This document shows, piece after piece, positions 52,572-61,925 of a stretch of DNA of 64,000 bases (position 1 is the first letter of the stretch; each line of letters starts with the position of its first letter). The notes beneath the pieces were generated by a model. The model ran no database searches. It had not been told where the DNA came from and saw only the letters and a program-made list of their open reading frames with translations. This DNA is from Streptomyces sp. BA2 (GTDB lineage: Bacteria; Actinomycetota; Actinomycetes; Streptomycetales; Streptomycetaceae): contig NZ_WSRO01000002.1 of assembly GCF_009769735.1 (NCBI RefSeq), forward strand, positions 496,001 to 560,000, read 5' to 3'. Position numbers and translations under genes: made by a program.

Positions 52572-52919
52572 GTGGCACGTGAACCACGGCGACTGACGCT
52601 GACCGAAGCGATCGAGTCACTGCGTCAGGACTTGACCGCCGCACAGCAGCAGGGCATCGGCAAGACCGTAGGGTTCTCCGTCGACGGCATCAGCGTCGAA
52701 CTGGACGTACAAGCCGAACGGAGCGACACCGTCGAGGGCGGCGTCTCGTGGTACGTGACCGCGAAGCGCGCACGTACCCGTGTGAAGCGCACCGGGACCC
52801 GGCTTGTCGTGACGCTCACACCACGCGGGGTCCTGAACGTCGGCGATCGGGTCGACCGCCCCCGGAACGCGCCCCCGCCTCGCGCTTCGGGACATACGGC
52901 AGCCGGCGCGGGAGAGTGA
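52572..52919 (+). CDS. Trypco2 family protein (trypsin co-occurring domain 2)
   Basis: 115 aa. LTLTEAIESLRQDLTAAQQQG, VGFSVDGISVELDVQAERSDTVEGGVSWYVTAK and TRLVVTLTPRG match the trypco2 domain, a small alpha+beta domain encoded next to trypsin-like proteases in bacterial conflict systems. The GTG at 52572 follows a GGGGGGACC ribosome site; an ATG at 52554 is possible. The protease gene begins 3 bp after its stop. A Pro/Arg-rich tail ends the protein. Probably a regulatory partner or substrate of the protease. Confidence 0.85.
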   Translation: MAREPRRLTLTEAIESLRQDLTAAQQQGIGKTVGFSVDGISVELDVQAERSDTVEGGVSWYVTAKRARTRVKRTGTRLVVTLTPRGVLNVGDRVDRPRNAPPPRASGHTAAGAGE

Positions 52920-52922
52920 TGC

Positions 52923-55217
52923 ATGGTCGGCTCCGCACGCCTCGTGCCGGACCGCCTTGTGGAGATCAGCGTGCGGGACGGCAGCGGGCGCCAGGTCGGG
53001 TACGGCTCGGGCTGGGCCATCGACACGGATCTGATCGTGACCGCCGCTCATCTACTGGTGCCCGACGAGCCCTGCGAACCCGCCGGTCGGCCGACGGCAC
53101 CGGTGGCACCCGTCGTCGAAGTCCGTCAGGGCATGCACGCGGCTCATCTGCCCTGGCACCCCTGCGAGATCATCTGGAGCGGACTGCCGTGCCTGCCCGG
53201 ACCCCATGACACCGGCTCGGCGGACGCCCGCCAGTGGGGCCCCGACACCGGGCCCTCTCCTCCACTGGACGCCGCGCTGCTGGTCGTGACCGGCTCCGGT
53301 TGGGTGCCGCCGGATCCGGACAGCAAACCTCACCTCGGCCTCGTCGAAGCCGACATCACCGAGTTCCAGGTCTTCGGATTCCCCAGCTTCAACTACGAGG
53401 AGCAGCACGCCCACAATCCCTTTCAGGGCGGCGGCAGGATCAGGCCCGTCAACCTCGCGCGCTCGGAGCTGATGCACCTGGACGTGGCGGAGGAGGACTG
53501 CCCCGCGTCGGGTTCCGACTGGGGCGGCATCTCGGGCGCCGCGATCCTCGTGGACCAGCGGCGCACCCTGGTCGGGGTCGTCCTGCAGAGTGATGTCAGC
53601 AGCCGCAGGAAGCTGACCGTCCTTCCGGTCGAAGTGCTCTTGGACAACGTCGACTGCGGCGTTCGTCTCTCCGAATACACCGGCGGCTTCAGCGAGCCGC
53701 AGAACCGGCGCAGGGTGCTGGCCGAAGTCCGCGCCCAGCTGGAGCGGTCGGAGTCCCTGCGCGGATACGCACCCCGGCTCGCGCTGCTGCGCCGGCTGTT
53801 CCCTGACCTGGCCGAGGATGCCGAGAGCACCTGCCTGCCAAGGGATTTCCTGCTGCCCCTCCTCGTCGACCGGTGTGCCGGAACACCCACCGGAATGAGC
53901 GATCTCGTGGCGGCGTACGAAGAGTCGCATCCGAAAGAGCGGGCGGTCGCGGCAGGACTGCGTTTCCGTGCGGACGAGTTGGAGGCGCTGCGTCAGGTCG
54001 GAGCGGAGGGCTGGGTCCAACTGCGTTCCACCCTGGCCCGGTTGTACGAGTCGGACCTCAACGACGTTCCGGTGTCCGCGCTCTACTCACGCGCCGCCAG
54101 GTCGCTGAGCGAGGGGATGCCCGCGCACTGCGACGGGCTGTGGAAGGCGTTCGTCAACCTCGCGGGCACCAACATGCCCTCCGAAGGTCTGCCCCCGGCC
54201 GTGCACTTCCTCGAACTCGTCGCCAGCGCCGTCGGCGGTGCGACCGCCGGGGAGATCCAGGCCTACAGCCGGGCGTGGGCCCTGCGGCTCGAGACCGCCA
54301 GGCAGGGTGGCGGCCCTCGCACGGACACCGGGTGGCCTTCCGTCGTTCTGAAGCCCCCCGCACCGCAGCGAACGAGCTACCAGGCGCAGGTCGACGCGCT
54401 GCGCAGCAGCCTCGTCAAAGCCCCGGTACAGCCTGCCACTTCCGCGAAACTCCTGGTCGAGCTGGAGCCTGATCCCGGCAACGACCCGGACGACTGGGCG
54501 GTGTCCTTCTACTTCCGCTGCCGGCCGCTCCCCGGCGACTGGCTGCGCCTGCCGCTGCCCCACACCGAACGGAGCATCCGCCTCGCTGATCTGCCGGCCC
54601 GTGTCGATCTGGCCAGGGAGCGGCTGAAGCGGGACTACGGCGTGCCCCGGGAGCGGATCGACGTCGAGTACGTGCTGCCGCTCGACCTCATCGATCACCC
54701 GGACACTCTGATACGCCGGGGCGCGCTGCCGGAGTTCGGGATCCCCTTCCCCGTGATCGTGCACAGCCGCGACCGAATGCGGCACCCTCCGTGGTGCCGG
54801 ACGTGGCGGGAGCGCTGGCGGCCCCTGAGCGGCCAGCCGGAAGCGGGGCGGTTGCTCCAGCTGGCGCGGGCGCTCAGCGAGGACGGACGGGAGTTCGGCG
54901 GCGAGGAGCCGGTGGCGGGCCTGGTCCTCGCCCACAAACCCAGTTCGACCGAAGGGCGCAAGGACGTCACCACAGCGCTGCGGCACGGGGTGCCGCTGGT
55001 GATGTGGCGTCACGACGAGCGGGCGCAACCCGACTTCTCCCTGCTGTTCACGCGCATCCTGACCGAAGGAGGGCTCGACGCAGGGGGATACGGTCGGGAT
55101 GATGACGGGGACGACGGCGCCGCCCCGCCCTGGACCATCAGCTGGCACCGGCGGATCGTCATCATCTACGACACGCCGGACGGGTTACCCGAGCTCATTT
55201 ACGGAGCGGCCTCGTGA
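52923..55217 (+). CDS. Trypsin-like serine protease fused to VMAP-C domain (conflict-system core)
   Basis: 764 aa. Residues 8-235 are a trypsin-like protease with all three catalytic residues: His43 (VTAAHLL), Asp116 (PLDAALL) and Ser204 (GGISGAAIL). Residues about 240-430 are a helical middle region beginning with a 70-90-residue effector-associated-domain-like unit (LALLRRLFPDLAEDAESTCLPRDFLLPLLVDRC). Residues about 475-760 match VMAP-C (LLVELEPDPGNDPDDWAVSFYF, RHPPWCRTWRERWRPLSG, HGVPLVMWRHDE). No signal peptide, so cytosolic. Codon 755 (55185-55187) is TTA. Its stop overlaps the MoxR-like start (GTGA). Confidence 0.88.
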   Translation: MVGSARLVPDRLVEISVRDGSGRQVGYGSGWAIDTDLIVTAAHLLVPDEPCEPAGRPTAPVAPVVEVRQGMHAAHLPWHPCEIIWSGLPCLPGPHDTGSADARQWGPDTGPSPPLDAALLVVTGSGWVPPDPDSKPHLGLVEADITEFQVFGFPSFNYEEQHAHNPFQGGGRIRPVNLARSELMHLDVAEEDCPASGSDWGGISGAAILVDQRRTLVGVVLQSDVSSRRKLTVLPVEVLLDNVDCGVRLSEYTGGFSEPQNRRRVLAEVRAQLERSESLRGYAPRLALLRRLFPDLAEDAESTCLPRDFLLPLLVDRCAGTPTGMSDLVAAYEESHPKERAVAAGLRFRADELEALRQVGAEGWVQLRSTLARLYESDLNDVPVSALYSRAARSLSEGMPAHCDGLWKAFVNLAGTNMPSEGLPPAVHFLELVASAVGGATAGEIQAYSRAWALRLETARQGGGPRTDTGWPSVVLKPPAPQRTSYQAQVDALRSSLVKAPVQPATSAKLLVELEPDPGNDPDDWAVSFYFRCRPLPGDWLRLPLPHTERSIRLADLPARVDLARERLKRDYGVPRERIDVEYVLPLDLIDHPDTLIRRGALPEFGIPFPVIVHSRDRMRHPPWCRTWRERWRPLSGQPEAGRLLQLARALSEDGREFGGEEPVAGLVLAHKPSSTEGRKDVTTALRHGVPLVMWRHDERAQPDFSLLFTRILTEGGLDAGGYGRDDDGDDGAAPPWTISWHRRIVIIYDTPDGLPELIYGAAS

Positions 55218-56230
55218 ACTCGCCACTCAGTGCCGGACCCACGGCGCGCACCGTCGCCGGCCCGGGTCCGTACCGCGGCACGGGTCTGCCGCACCAGGCG
55301 TCGGCCGCTGCCCTGCCCCCTCCCCCGCCCTGGCGAACGTACTCGGGAGGCCCGGACCTGGAGCCGCCGCCCGACGACGTGGCGGAGACCGACCGCAGGC
55401 TCGGAGCGGCGGTGAGGGCCGCGCTGAACATGGAGACCGCCGCCGGCGAGACGGCCGCGGTGAACGCGGCCCTGTCGCTGCGCAAGCCACTGCTGATCAC
55501 CGGCCAACCCGGCTTCGGCCGCTCGGCGGTGGCCTTCCGGATCGCGCGGGAGCTGGGCCTCGGCCGCGTCCTGCACTGGACGGTGACCGGCGCCTCGGTA
55601 CTTCAGGGCGCGTTGTACGCGGCGGGCCCGGCGGAGCGCGGGACGGGGGTACGGCTCGGGCCGCTGGGCACGGCGCTGCTCCCGTACGGGCGGCCTCGCG
55701 TCCTGCTCATCGAGGGTCTGGACCGCGGCGACTTCGATCTGCCCATCGAGCTCCGCGCGGTGCTGCGGCGTGGCGGCTTCGACATTCCGGAGCTGGCCGA
55801 GGACGGCCGGGCCACGGTCACGACCGACGACCCGGGCGTGACGGCGCCGGTCCCGCATGGCGCCGTCGCCTGCCATGAGCTTCCGGTCACCGTGATCACA
55901 GCGGTGCGGAACAGGATCTTCCCGGCCGAGTTCCTGGCGGACTGTCTGCACTGGGAGCATCCGGCGCCCACAGTGGCGGAACTGACGGCGACGGTCAGGA
56001 GTCGGGCCGGGATCACCGACAGCGCCGACCCGCGCCTTCTCGCGCTCGTGGCGGAGCTGGCAGAGGCTTGGTCGGCCGATCCCCACGCACTCGGTCAACT
56101 GACCGTCACCCAGGCCCTGGACGCCGTCACGCTCGCCGCCACCGGCCCCTGGCCGCCCGATGAGACCCCGGGCGATGTCGCGGCACGCCTGCTCGACCTG
56201 CTGCGGCGCCAGGTACCAGGAACACCATGA
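55214..56230 (+). CDS. MoxR-like AAA protein with degenerate Walker motifs
   Basis: 338 aa. A Pro-rich leader (1-50) precedes a MoxR-type AAA core (about 75-310). Walker A reads GQPGFGRS with Arg103 replacing the catalytic Lys. Walker B reads VLLIEGLDRGD with Glu167-Gly168 where MoxR proteins have Asp-Glu. The sensor-1 strand is VTVITAVRN instead of the usual TSN. The rest (GASVLQGALYAAGP, LPIELRAVLRRGGFDIPELAE, FPAEFLADCLHWEHP) follows VMAP-associated MoxR proteins. ATP hydrolysis is therefore unlikely. It overlaps the genes on both sides (GTGA, ATGA). Confidence 0.87.
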   Translation: MNSPLSAGPTARTVAGPGPYRGTGLPHQASAAALPPPPPWRTYSGGPDLEPPPDDVAETDRRLGAAVRAALNMETAAGETAAVNAALSLRKPLLITGQPGFGRSAVAFRIARELGLGRVLHWTVTGASVLQGALYAAGPAERGTGVRLGPLGTALLPYGRPRVLLIEGLDRGDFDLPIELRAVLRRGGFDIPELAEDGRATVTTDDPGVTAPVPHGAVACHELPVTVITAVRNRIFPAEFLADCLHWEHPAPTVAELTATVRSRAGITDSADPRLLALVAELAEAWSADPHALGQLTVTQALDAVTLAATGPWPPDETPGDVAARLLDLLRRQVPGTP

Positions 56231-59200
56231 GCGGCCGCCGTCTCCTGGACCGGCTGGATGACGCTGTGCTCGGCCACCCTCTGAGCTCCCCGGACCGGCC
56301 TACGGCGGGCCCGGCGGTTCCCGGAGACGCCCCGGACTGGGTGGTCGTCGCACGGAGCCTGCACCGGCTCGGCCATGCGGAGGGGGGCCGACACGTCAGT
56401 CTCGTCCTCGACACGGCAGCGGGGATGGCTCTGTGGGAGCCGGTGACGTCCCAGCTGCGCGTCCTGCTGCGCGGGCAACGGAGCCTGCGGGTGACGGAGT
56501 CACCCTGGGACGGCAAGCCCTTCCACGGCCGCGGGCCCGACCACTTTCCGGCCGGCAGCCGCAGCCGGCTGATCCTTGTCGTCACCGACGCCCTCGGCCC
56601 CGCGTGGCGGGACGGTACCGCCGCCGCGACCATCGCCCACTGGGCGGGGCGGCATCCGGTGGCCTGTATCCATCTACTGCCGCAGAGGCTCTGGCCGCGG
56701 TCCGGACTGCCCATGCGGCGGATCCGTCTCTCGGCTGCCGCCCCCACCACCCCCGGCCGCGATCTGCGCGGCATCCTCGTCGGTGACAACGCCCTCGCCC
56801 CGCACGACACTCCGCTGCCCGAGGGGACCGTCCTGCTCCCCCTGCTCCCCTTACGTGGCCGTTGGCTCGCACGCTGGGCGCGATTACTGACCGGCACCGC
56901 CGACGGCTCGACGGAGCTGCCGGCCTACGCGATCCCGGCCCTGGACGCGCCCGAACCGGCGCACGCCCACCCCGCTCAAGGGCCCACCACCGACCCTGCC
57001 GGCAAGATAGCCGCCTACCGGGCGAGTTGCTCGGCGGCCGGGTCGTCCCTCGCACCGCTGCTGGCCGCCGCGCCGTTGACGCCTCCGGTGATCCGAGCGC
57101 TGCGGGAACGGTTCGCGCCGGGCGCCGGACCCGCTGACCTTGCCGAGTTGAGGGCCTTCGGCTTGCTCGTGCCCGTGCCGGGCGGGAGCGGGTTCGACAT
57201 GGACGACGGGATCAGGGAGCTGCTGCTCGACGGAGCCCGCCGCACCGACACCCAGCGCGTCCTGATGTCACTCGACGAACTCGTCCCGGAGGCCGCAGCC
57301 CACACAGGGCCGGGCCCGAGGGGCGGATACTTCACCGCGGTGGTCACCTCGCCGACGACCGCGCCCATCCCCGCCGTGAGTGCGGACAACGCCCGCCTCC
57401 TGCGGATCGAACACATCGCTCTGCGCGCACTCGCCGGCCCGTTCCAGGAGCGCGCCCGACTCCTGGGACAGGCGCTGGCCCACCGGCAGAGTGAACGGGC
57501 GGCCACCATCGCGTCTGCCGACGCCGGCTCCCGAGCCCGAGGGGAAGAACCCATGCCCAGCGAACCCGTCCCGACCGGAAACCCGCCACAGGATCCGCAC
57601 GCCCCACCACCACACGCCGCCTCATCACCGGCCGTATGGGAGAACGTGCCCCCACGCAATCCCAACTTCACGGGCCGCGAGCGCCTGCTCCGGGAGCTCG
57701 CGGAACGCCTGGACTCCGGTGGGACGGCGGCAGTGCTGCCGGAGGCCATGTACGGTCTCGGCGGCATCGGCAAGTCACAACTGGCCGTCGAGTACGTCTA
57801 CGTACACCAGAGCGCGTACGACTTGATCTGCTGGATATCGAGCGAACGCACCTCCGGCGTCATCAACGGCCTGGCCCAGCTCGCCCCGCACCTCGGCATC
57901 AGCCACGGATCCGAGGCGGGCGCCACGGTGCCTGCCGTCCTCGACGCCCTGCGCCGCGGGGACCCGTACAGCCGCTGGCTGCTGGTCTTCGACAACGCCG
58001 AGAACGCCGAGTCGTTGGCGCCCTATCTGCCCAATTCCCGTCTCGGCACCGTCCTCATCACCTCGCGCAACCCTCACTGGGACAACGTGGCGCGCTGCCT
58101 TGAAGTGGACGTCTTCGAGCGCGCCGAGAGCATCAAGCTGCTCAACAAGCGCGGCCCGGAGCTCACCGAGGCCGACGCCGATCAGCTCGCCGACGCCCTG
58201 GGGGACCTGCCGCTGGCGATAGAGCAGGCCGCGGCGTGGCGGGCCGAGACAGGCATGCCTGTCCAGGAATACCTGCGGCTGTTCAAGGAGAAGCGCAGCG
58301 AGCTGCTCTTCGAGTCCGCGCCGTACGCCTACCAGCAGTCGATCGCGACCGCGTGGAACGTCTCCCTCGACCACGTCGAGCAGACCAATCCCGAGGCCAT
58401 TCAACTCCTCCAGGTCTGCGCCTACTTGGCGCCCGAGCCGATCCCCCGGGATCTGTTCTCCCACGTGCACCGGGGCTCCATCGCCCCTCAGCTGGACGCG
58501 GCTCTCGCCGATCCGCTGCGCCTCAGCCGGGCCGTACGCGAGATCAAGCGGTACTCACTGGCACGGGTGGACCTGCGGACCAATTCCCTCCAGATACACC
58601 GGCTCGTACAGGCCGTGCTGGTCAACCGCATGACGCCGCATCAGCAGGAGCAGATGAGGCGCGGCGCCCAACTGCTCCTCGCCTCGGCCGATCCGCGCAC
58701 CCCGGAGTCCCCCGCGGCCTGGGCCCGCTACTCCATGCTGTATCCGCACGCCGTGGCCGCCGACGCCGTCCACTCGACGGACCCGTGGGTGCACACCCTG
58801 GTGGTCGACATCGCCAAGTATCTCCAGCGCTGGGGCGATCACGAGAGCGCGCAGCGCTTCACCGAGGAGGCGTACGAAGCGGCCCGCGAGCTCTTCGGCC
58901 CGCAGGACGAGAAGACCCTCACCCTGGCGATATGGCTCGGCTGGACCCTCTTCAGCATCGGCCATTACAAGAAGGCGGCCGAGATCAACAGGGTGACGCT
59001 CGCCGCGTGCGAATCCGGGCAGCCGCCCTCTCCCGTCCCTGTGTCCGAGACCCGGGAGAGCCATCTGAACGCCATGGGCGCCGTCGCCGCCGACCTTCGG
59101 GTCACGGGTGACTTCGACGAAGCACTCGCCCTGACCCAGCGGGTGTACGACCAGGCGACGGCGGCCTTCGGTCCGGACGACCCGGTGACCATGAACGCCG

Positions 59201-60135
59201 CGCACAACCTGGGGGTCTGTCTGCGGCTCGTCGGCCGCTTCCAGGACGCGTACGAACTGGACCGCTCCACCTGGGAGATGAAACAGGTGCTCTTGGGCAC
59301 CGACCACGAACTGACCCTGCTCACCCGGGTCGGTCTGACCATCGACGAGCGCGAACTGGGCCGCTACCCCTATGCCCGGGACCGGCAGGAGGAGGCCGTA
59401 GCCCTGTACCAGCGGCAGACGCAGACGGACAGCCCGGCCGCCCTGCACGCCAAGCGCGTCCTGGCGGTGGCCCGGCGCAAGGCCGGTGACCACGCCGGGG
59501 CGCTCGAGATCTCGGAGGAAGTACTGGGGATCATCGTCGGCCGATTCGGGTTCGGGCAGGAGCATCCGGACACGATCGCCGCGACGCTCAGCCTGTCGGT
59601 GGACCTGCGGCACGACGGACAGCTGGAACGTGCCAGGGAACTGGCCGAGGCCTGCTGCCGCCGCTACCGGCGCATCTTCGGGTCGCAGCACCCGCACACG
59701 CTCTCGGCGGAGGCCAACCTCGCCATCACCCTGCGTCTGGACGGGCACCCACAAGAGGCGTACGAGGTGGACCTGCGGGCCCACGACGCGCTGGCCGAGA
59801 AGCTGGGAGAGCAGCACCCGCTGCCTCTGTTCGTGGCGACCAATCTGGCCAGTGATCTGGCGGCGCTCCAACGCTACGAGGAGGCTCTGGCGCTGGGTAC
59901 GACGACGCTCGCGCGCTGTACCGAGGTGCTGGGTCCCGTGCATCCTTCCACGCTGAGCACGGCCGCGAATCGCGCGTTGGACCTGCAAGCCGTGGGGCGG
60001 CACGAGGAAGGCGAGGAGCTGCTCGGCACGATTCTGGACGAGCTGCGGACGCAGCTGGGTGCCACACATCCGGCGGCCACCAACCTGTCCGACCGCACCC
60101 GGGCCAACTGCTTCATCGACCCGCTACCGCTCTGA
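56227..60135 (+). CDS. SAV_2336(vWA-like)-NB-ARC-TPR protein, FxsT type
   Basis: 1302 aa. Residues about 1-400 match the SAV_2336-type N-terminal region; its vWA-like strand reads VSLVLDTAAGM, so the MIDAS DxSxS is degenerate. Residues about 480-850 are an NB-ARC/STAND NTPase with intact Walker A GLGGIGKS (510-517) and Walker B WLLVFDNAEN (584-593). Residues about 860-1290 hold some ten TPRs of the TPR_10/12 type (HPDTIAATLSLSVDLRHDGQ, HPHTLSAEANLAITLRLDG, HPSTLSTAANRALDL). The end, RANCFIDPLPL, is the finish seen in FxsT proteins of FxSxx-COOH RiPP systems. Codons 209 and 220 (56851-56853, 56884-56886) are TTA. Last gene of the VMAP operon. Confidence 0.88.
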   Translation: MSGRRLLDRLDDAVLGHPLSSPDRPTAGPAVPGDAPDWVVVARSLHRLGHAEGGRHVSLVLDTAAGMALWEPVTSQLRVLLRGQRSLRVTESPWDGKPFHGRGPDHFPAGSRSRLILVVTDALGPAWRDGTAAATIAHWAGRHPVACIHLLPQRLWPRSGLPMRRIRLSAAAPTTPGRDLRGILVGDNALAPHDTPLPEGTVLLPLLPLRGRWLARWARLLTGTADGSTELPAYAIPALDAPEPAHAHPAQGPTTDPAGKIAAYRASCSAAGSSLAPLLAAAPLTPPVIRALRERFAPGAGPADLAELRAFGLLVPVPGGSGFDMDDGIRELLLDGARRTDTQRVLMSLDELVPEAAAHTGPGPRGGYFTAVVTSPTTAPIPAVSADNARLLRIEHIALRALAGPFQERARLLGQALAHRQSERAATIASADAGSRARGEEPMPSEPVPTGNPPQDPHAPPPHAASSPAVWENVPPRNPNFTGRERLLRELAERLDSGGTAAVLPEAMYGLGGIGKSQLAVEYVYVHQSAYDLICWISSERTSGVINGLAQLAPHLGISHGSEAGATVPAVLDALRRGDPYSRWLLVFDNAENAESLAPYLPNSRLGTVLITSRNPHWDNVARCLEVDVFERAESIKLLNKRGPELTEADADQLADALGDLPLAIEQAAAWRAETGMPVQEYLRLFKEKRSELLFESAPYAYQQSIATAWNVSLDHVEQTNPEAIQLLQVCAYLAPEPIPRDLFSHVHRGSIAPQLDAALADPLRLSRAVREIKRYSLARVDLRTNSLQIHRLVQAVLVNRMTPHQQEQMRRGAQLLLASADPRTPESPAAWARYSMLYPHAVAADAVHSTDPWVHTLVVDIAKYLQRWGDHESAQRFTEEAYEAARELFGPQDEKTLTLAIWLGWTLFSIGHYKKAAEINRVTLAACESGQPPSPVPVSETRESHLNAMGAVAADLRVTGDFDEALALTQRVYDQATAAFGPDDPVTMNAAHNLGVCLRLVGRFQDAYELDRSTWEMKQVLLGTDHELTLLTRVGLTIDERELGRYPYARDRQEEAVALYQRQTQTDSPAALHAKRVLAVARRKAGDHAGALEISEEVLGIIVGRFGFGQEHPDTIAATLSLSVDLRHDGQLERARELAEACCRRYRRIFGSQHPHTLSAEANLAITLRLDGHPQEAYEVDLRAHDALAEKLGEQHPLPLFVATNLASDLAALQRYEEALALGTTTLARCTEVLGPVHPSTLSTAANRALDLQAVGRHEEGEELLGTILDELRTQLGATHPAATNLSDRTRANCFIDPLPL

Positions 60136-60140
60136 GGCCC

Positions 60141-60181
60141 GGAGCGGCCTTGCGTCAGGAGCGGTCTTGCGTCAGGAGCGG
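60141..60181. repeat. 17-bp tandem repeat spanning two convergent gene ends
   Basis: GGAGCGGCCTTGCGTCA (60141-60157) and GGAGCGGTCTTGCGTCA (60158-60174) differ at one base and are followed by GGAGCGG. The second unit contains the stop codon of the hydroxylase gene. Confidence 0.85.
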
Positions 60182-61896
60182 AAGCACGAGGCCAGCCGCA
60201 CCGGATCGACGCCGCCCCTCAGTTCGGCGTGCACCGCCATCACGAACTCAGGGCGGGTCAGCAGGACGTCCGCTGCCGGGTGGTGCTCGGCCCGCAGGGC
60301 GAGGCCGAGGCCGACCCACGCCTCGGGTGCCCCCTCCTCGATGATGCGGGCCTCGAACCGCTGCCGGGCCCAGCCGGTGTCGCCGGTGACGAGAGCAACG
60401 TCTTCCGGGCGAGCACCTTCGACCACCTCACCCGGCGCTGCACGCAGGGCGCGCAGAGCCTCGGGGTCGGCGAGCAGCCTGCGCAGCAGGACGGCACCGG
60501 TGTCGAATCCACGCCGCGGGCTTCCCGGCACGACGACATCGGCTCCCTGCGGCAGCGTGACCGCACGGTCCGCTTCGTACGCCTTGACGGCACGAATGAC
60601 CTCGTCCGCGTCGGCCTCGACATGGTGGGCACGCCAGGACGCGTAATGGTCGGCGGCAGCATGCCGGGCCGCGTCCAGCGCCCGCGGGCCGACCGGCTCG
60701 TCCTGCCAGGCGTCGAGGCGTGCGGTCAGCCCGTCGACCAACTCCCGGCCCAGGTCCGTGAGTCGGTCCGCCTCACGGATGCCGTGCAGTGCCCGCAGAG
60801 TCTGTGAGCGCCACAGGGCGTACTCGAAGGCGCCCAGCTGAGTGTGCCGCCGCCGATAGAACCGAGTGACGCCGAAGAAGGCGTACACCCCTTGCAAGAG
60901 CCCTCCCAGCGGGCGCGGATCATCACGCCAGGGCGCGTAGAAGCGCTCGGTGCCGCCGTCGCGGTAGAGGGTGAACAGATGCATGAAGGCACCGAGTTTG
61001 TTGTGCTGGAACTCGTGCACCAACGTTGCCGCGAACTGTTCCGCGTCATCGGGCTCCGACGCGACCACGGCGCCGAACGCATCGCCCGACGAGGCGCTGT
61101 GCGGGCGGTAGGGCTCCGCACGTGGCCGGGGCACCACCGAGCTCAGGCCCTTGGCCGCGGCCCGGGCCATGTCCGGGTCGTCCTGGACGAGCAAGGCCCA
61201 GGCCTCCTTGAACAGCGCGGGGAAGCGGCTGTCCGAGTCCAGGGGCTGCGGGGGCTGGGGGGCGCGCAGCCCCCGGTAGGGGTCGAGGTCGTCGAGGACG
61301 ACAGTGCAGCCGTCCCCGCTCAACTCCCGCAAGGGGGACCAGCCGGGCGTGCCCCGCCGCACCTTGCCGACCCGCACCGTGCCTGCTTCCGCGGACACTT
61401 GGGCGCCGGCCCACCGGCCATCGGCCACCGGCACCCTGGCGCCGCCCAGCATGGGCAGCACCACCCACCCGTCACGTACCGGCACCGTGGTCCGGAAGTC
61501 CAGGCCGGCAAGCACCGCGGCGGATGCTCCCACCGCGTGCAACTGGCCGAGTTCCACCCACAGCGGGGCATCACCCGTCACGGTGCCGCGCACGCGCCGC
61601 AGTGCGTACGCCGCCCATGTGCCGACGGTGGGATACAGCAACAGGCGCTCCACCGGCTCGGGGTTCGCCTCCCAGGCACGGGTCAACAACTGCCAGCCGT
61701 CATCCAGGGGAGGGAGCGAGGCGGTAGGGATGCCATCGGCGGCATCGATGAGCGCGCGCAGAAGAAGCAGCCGCCAGCTCCGCTCGGCGGCACGCAGCGA
61801 ATCCACGGCGTCCGGACCGCACTCCCCGGACAGCAGGTCGCGGTAGGGCGCGAGCCCTACGCGATGTTGTCCCAGCGGTTGTGCGTCGACATGCAT
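60172..61896 (-). CDS. aKG-HExxH-type peptide beta-hydroxylase (mod_HExxH domain protein)
   Basis: 574 aa, stand-alone. TLVHEFQHNKLGAFMHLFTLYRDGG has the HExxH motif (His294, Glu295, His298) in the context of the HExxH RiPP-modification family, followed by APWRDDPRPLGGLLQGVYAFFGV, also characteristic. This domain is known fused to, or next to, FxsB-type radical SAM maturases, where it acts as an iron/2-oxoglutarate-dependent peptide beta-hydroxylase; here no radical SAM domain is present. GGAG lies 5 nt before ATG 61896. The putative precursor gene ends 29 bp upstream. Convergent with the FxsT-type gene. Confidence 0.85.
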   Translation of the reverse strand: MHVDAQPLGQHRVGLAPYRDLLSGECGPDAVDSLRAAERSWRLLLLRALIDAADGIPTASLPPLDDGWQLLTRAWEANPEPVERLLLYPTVGTWAAYALRRVRGTVTGDAPLWVELGQLHAVGASAAVLAGLDFRTTVPVRDGWVVLPMLGGARVPVADGRWAGAQVSAEAGTVRVGKVRRGTPGWSPLRELSGDGCTVVLDDLDPYRGLRAPQPPQPLDSDSRFPALFKEAWALLVQDDPDMARAAAKGLSSVVPRPRAEPYRPHSASSGDAFGAVVASEPDDAEQFAATLVHEFQHNKLGAFMHLFTLYRDGGTERFYAPWRDDPRPLGGLLQGVYAFFGVTRFYRRRHTQLGAFEYALWRSQTLRALHGIREADRLTDLGRELVDGLTARLDAWQDEPVGPRALDAARHAAADHYASWRAHHVEADADEVIRAVKAYEADRAVTLPQGADVVVPGSPRRGFDTGAVLLRRLLADPEALRALRAAPGEVVEGARPEDVALVTGDTGWARQRFEARIIEEGAPEAWVGLGLALRAEHHPAADVLLTRPEFVMAVHAELRGGVDPVRLASCFRS

Positions 61897-61925
61897 GGCA
61901 GCTCCGGGGTCATGCCGCGATCGCG

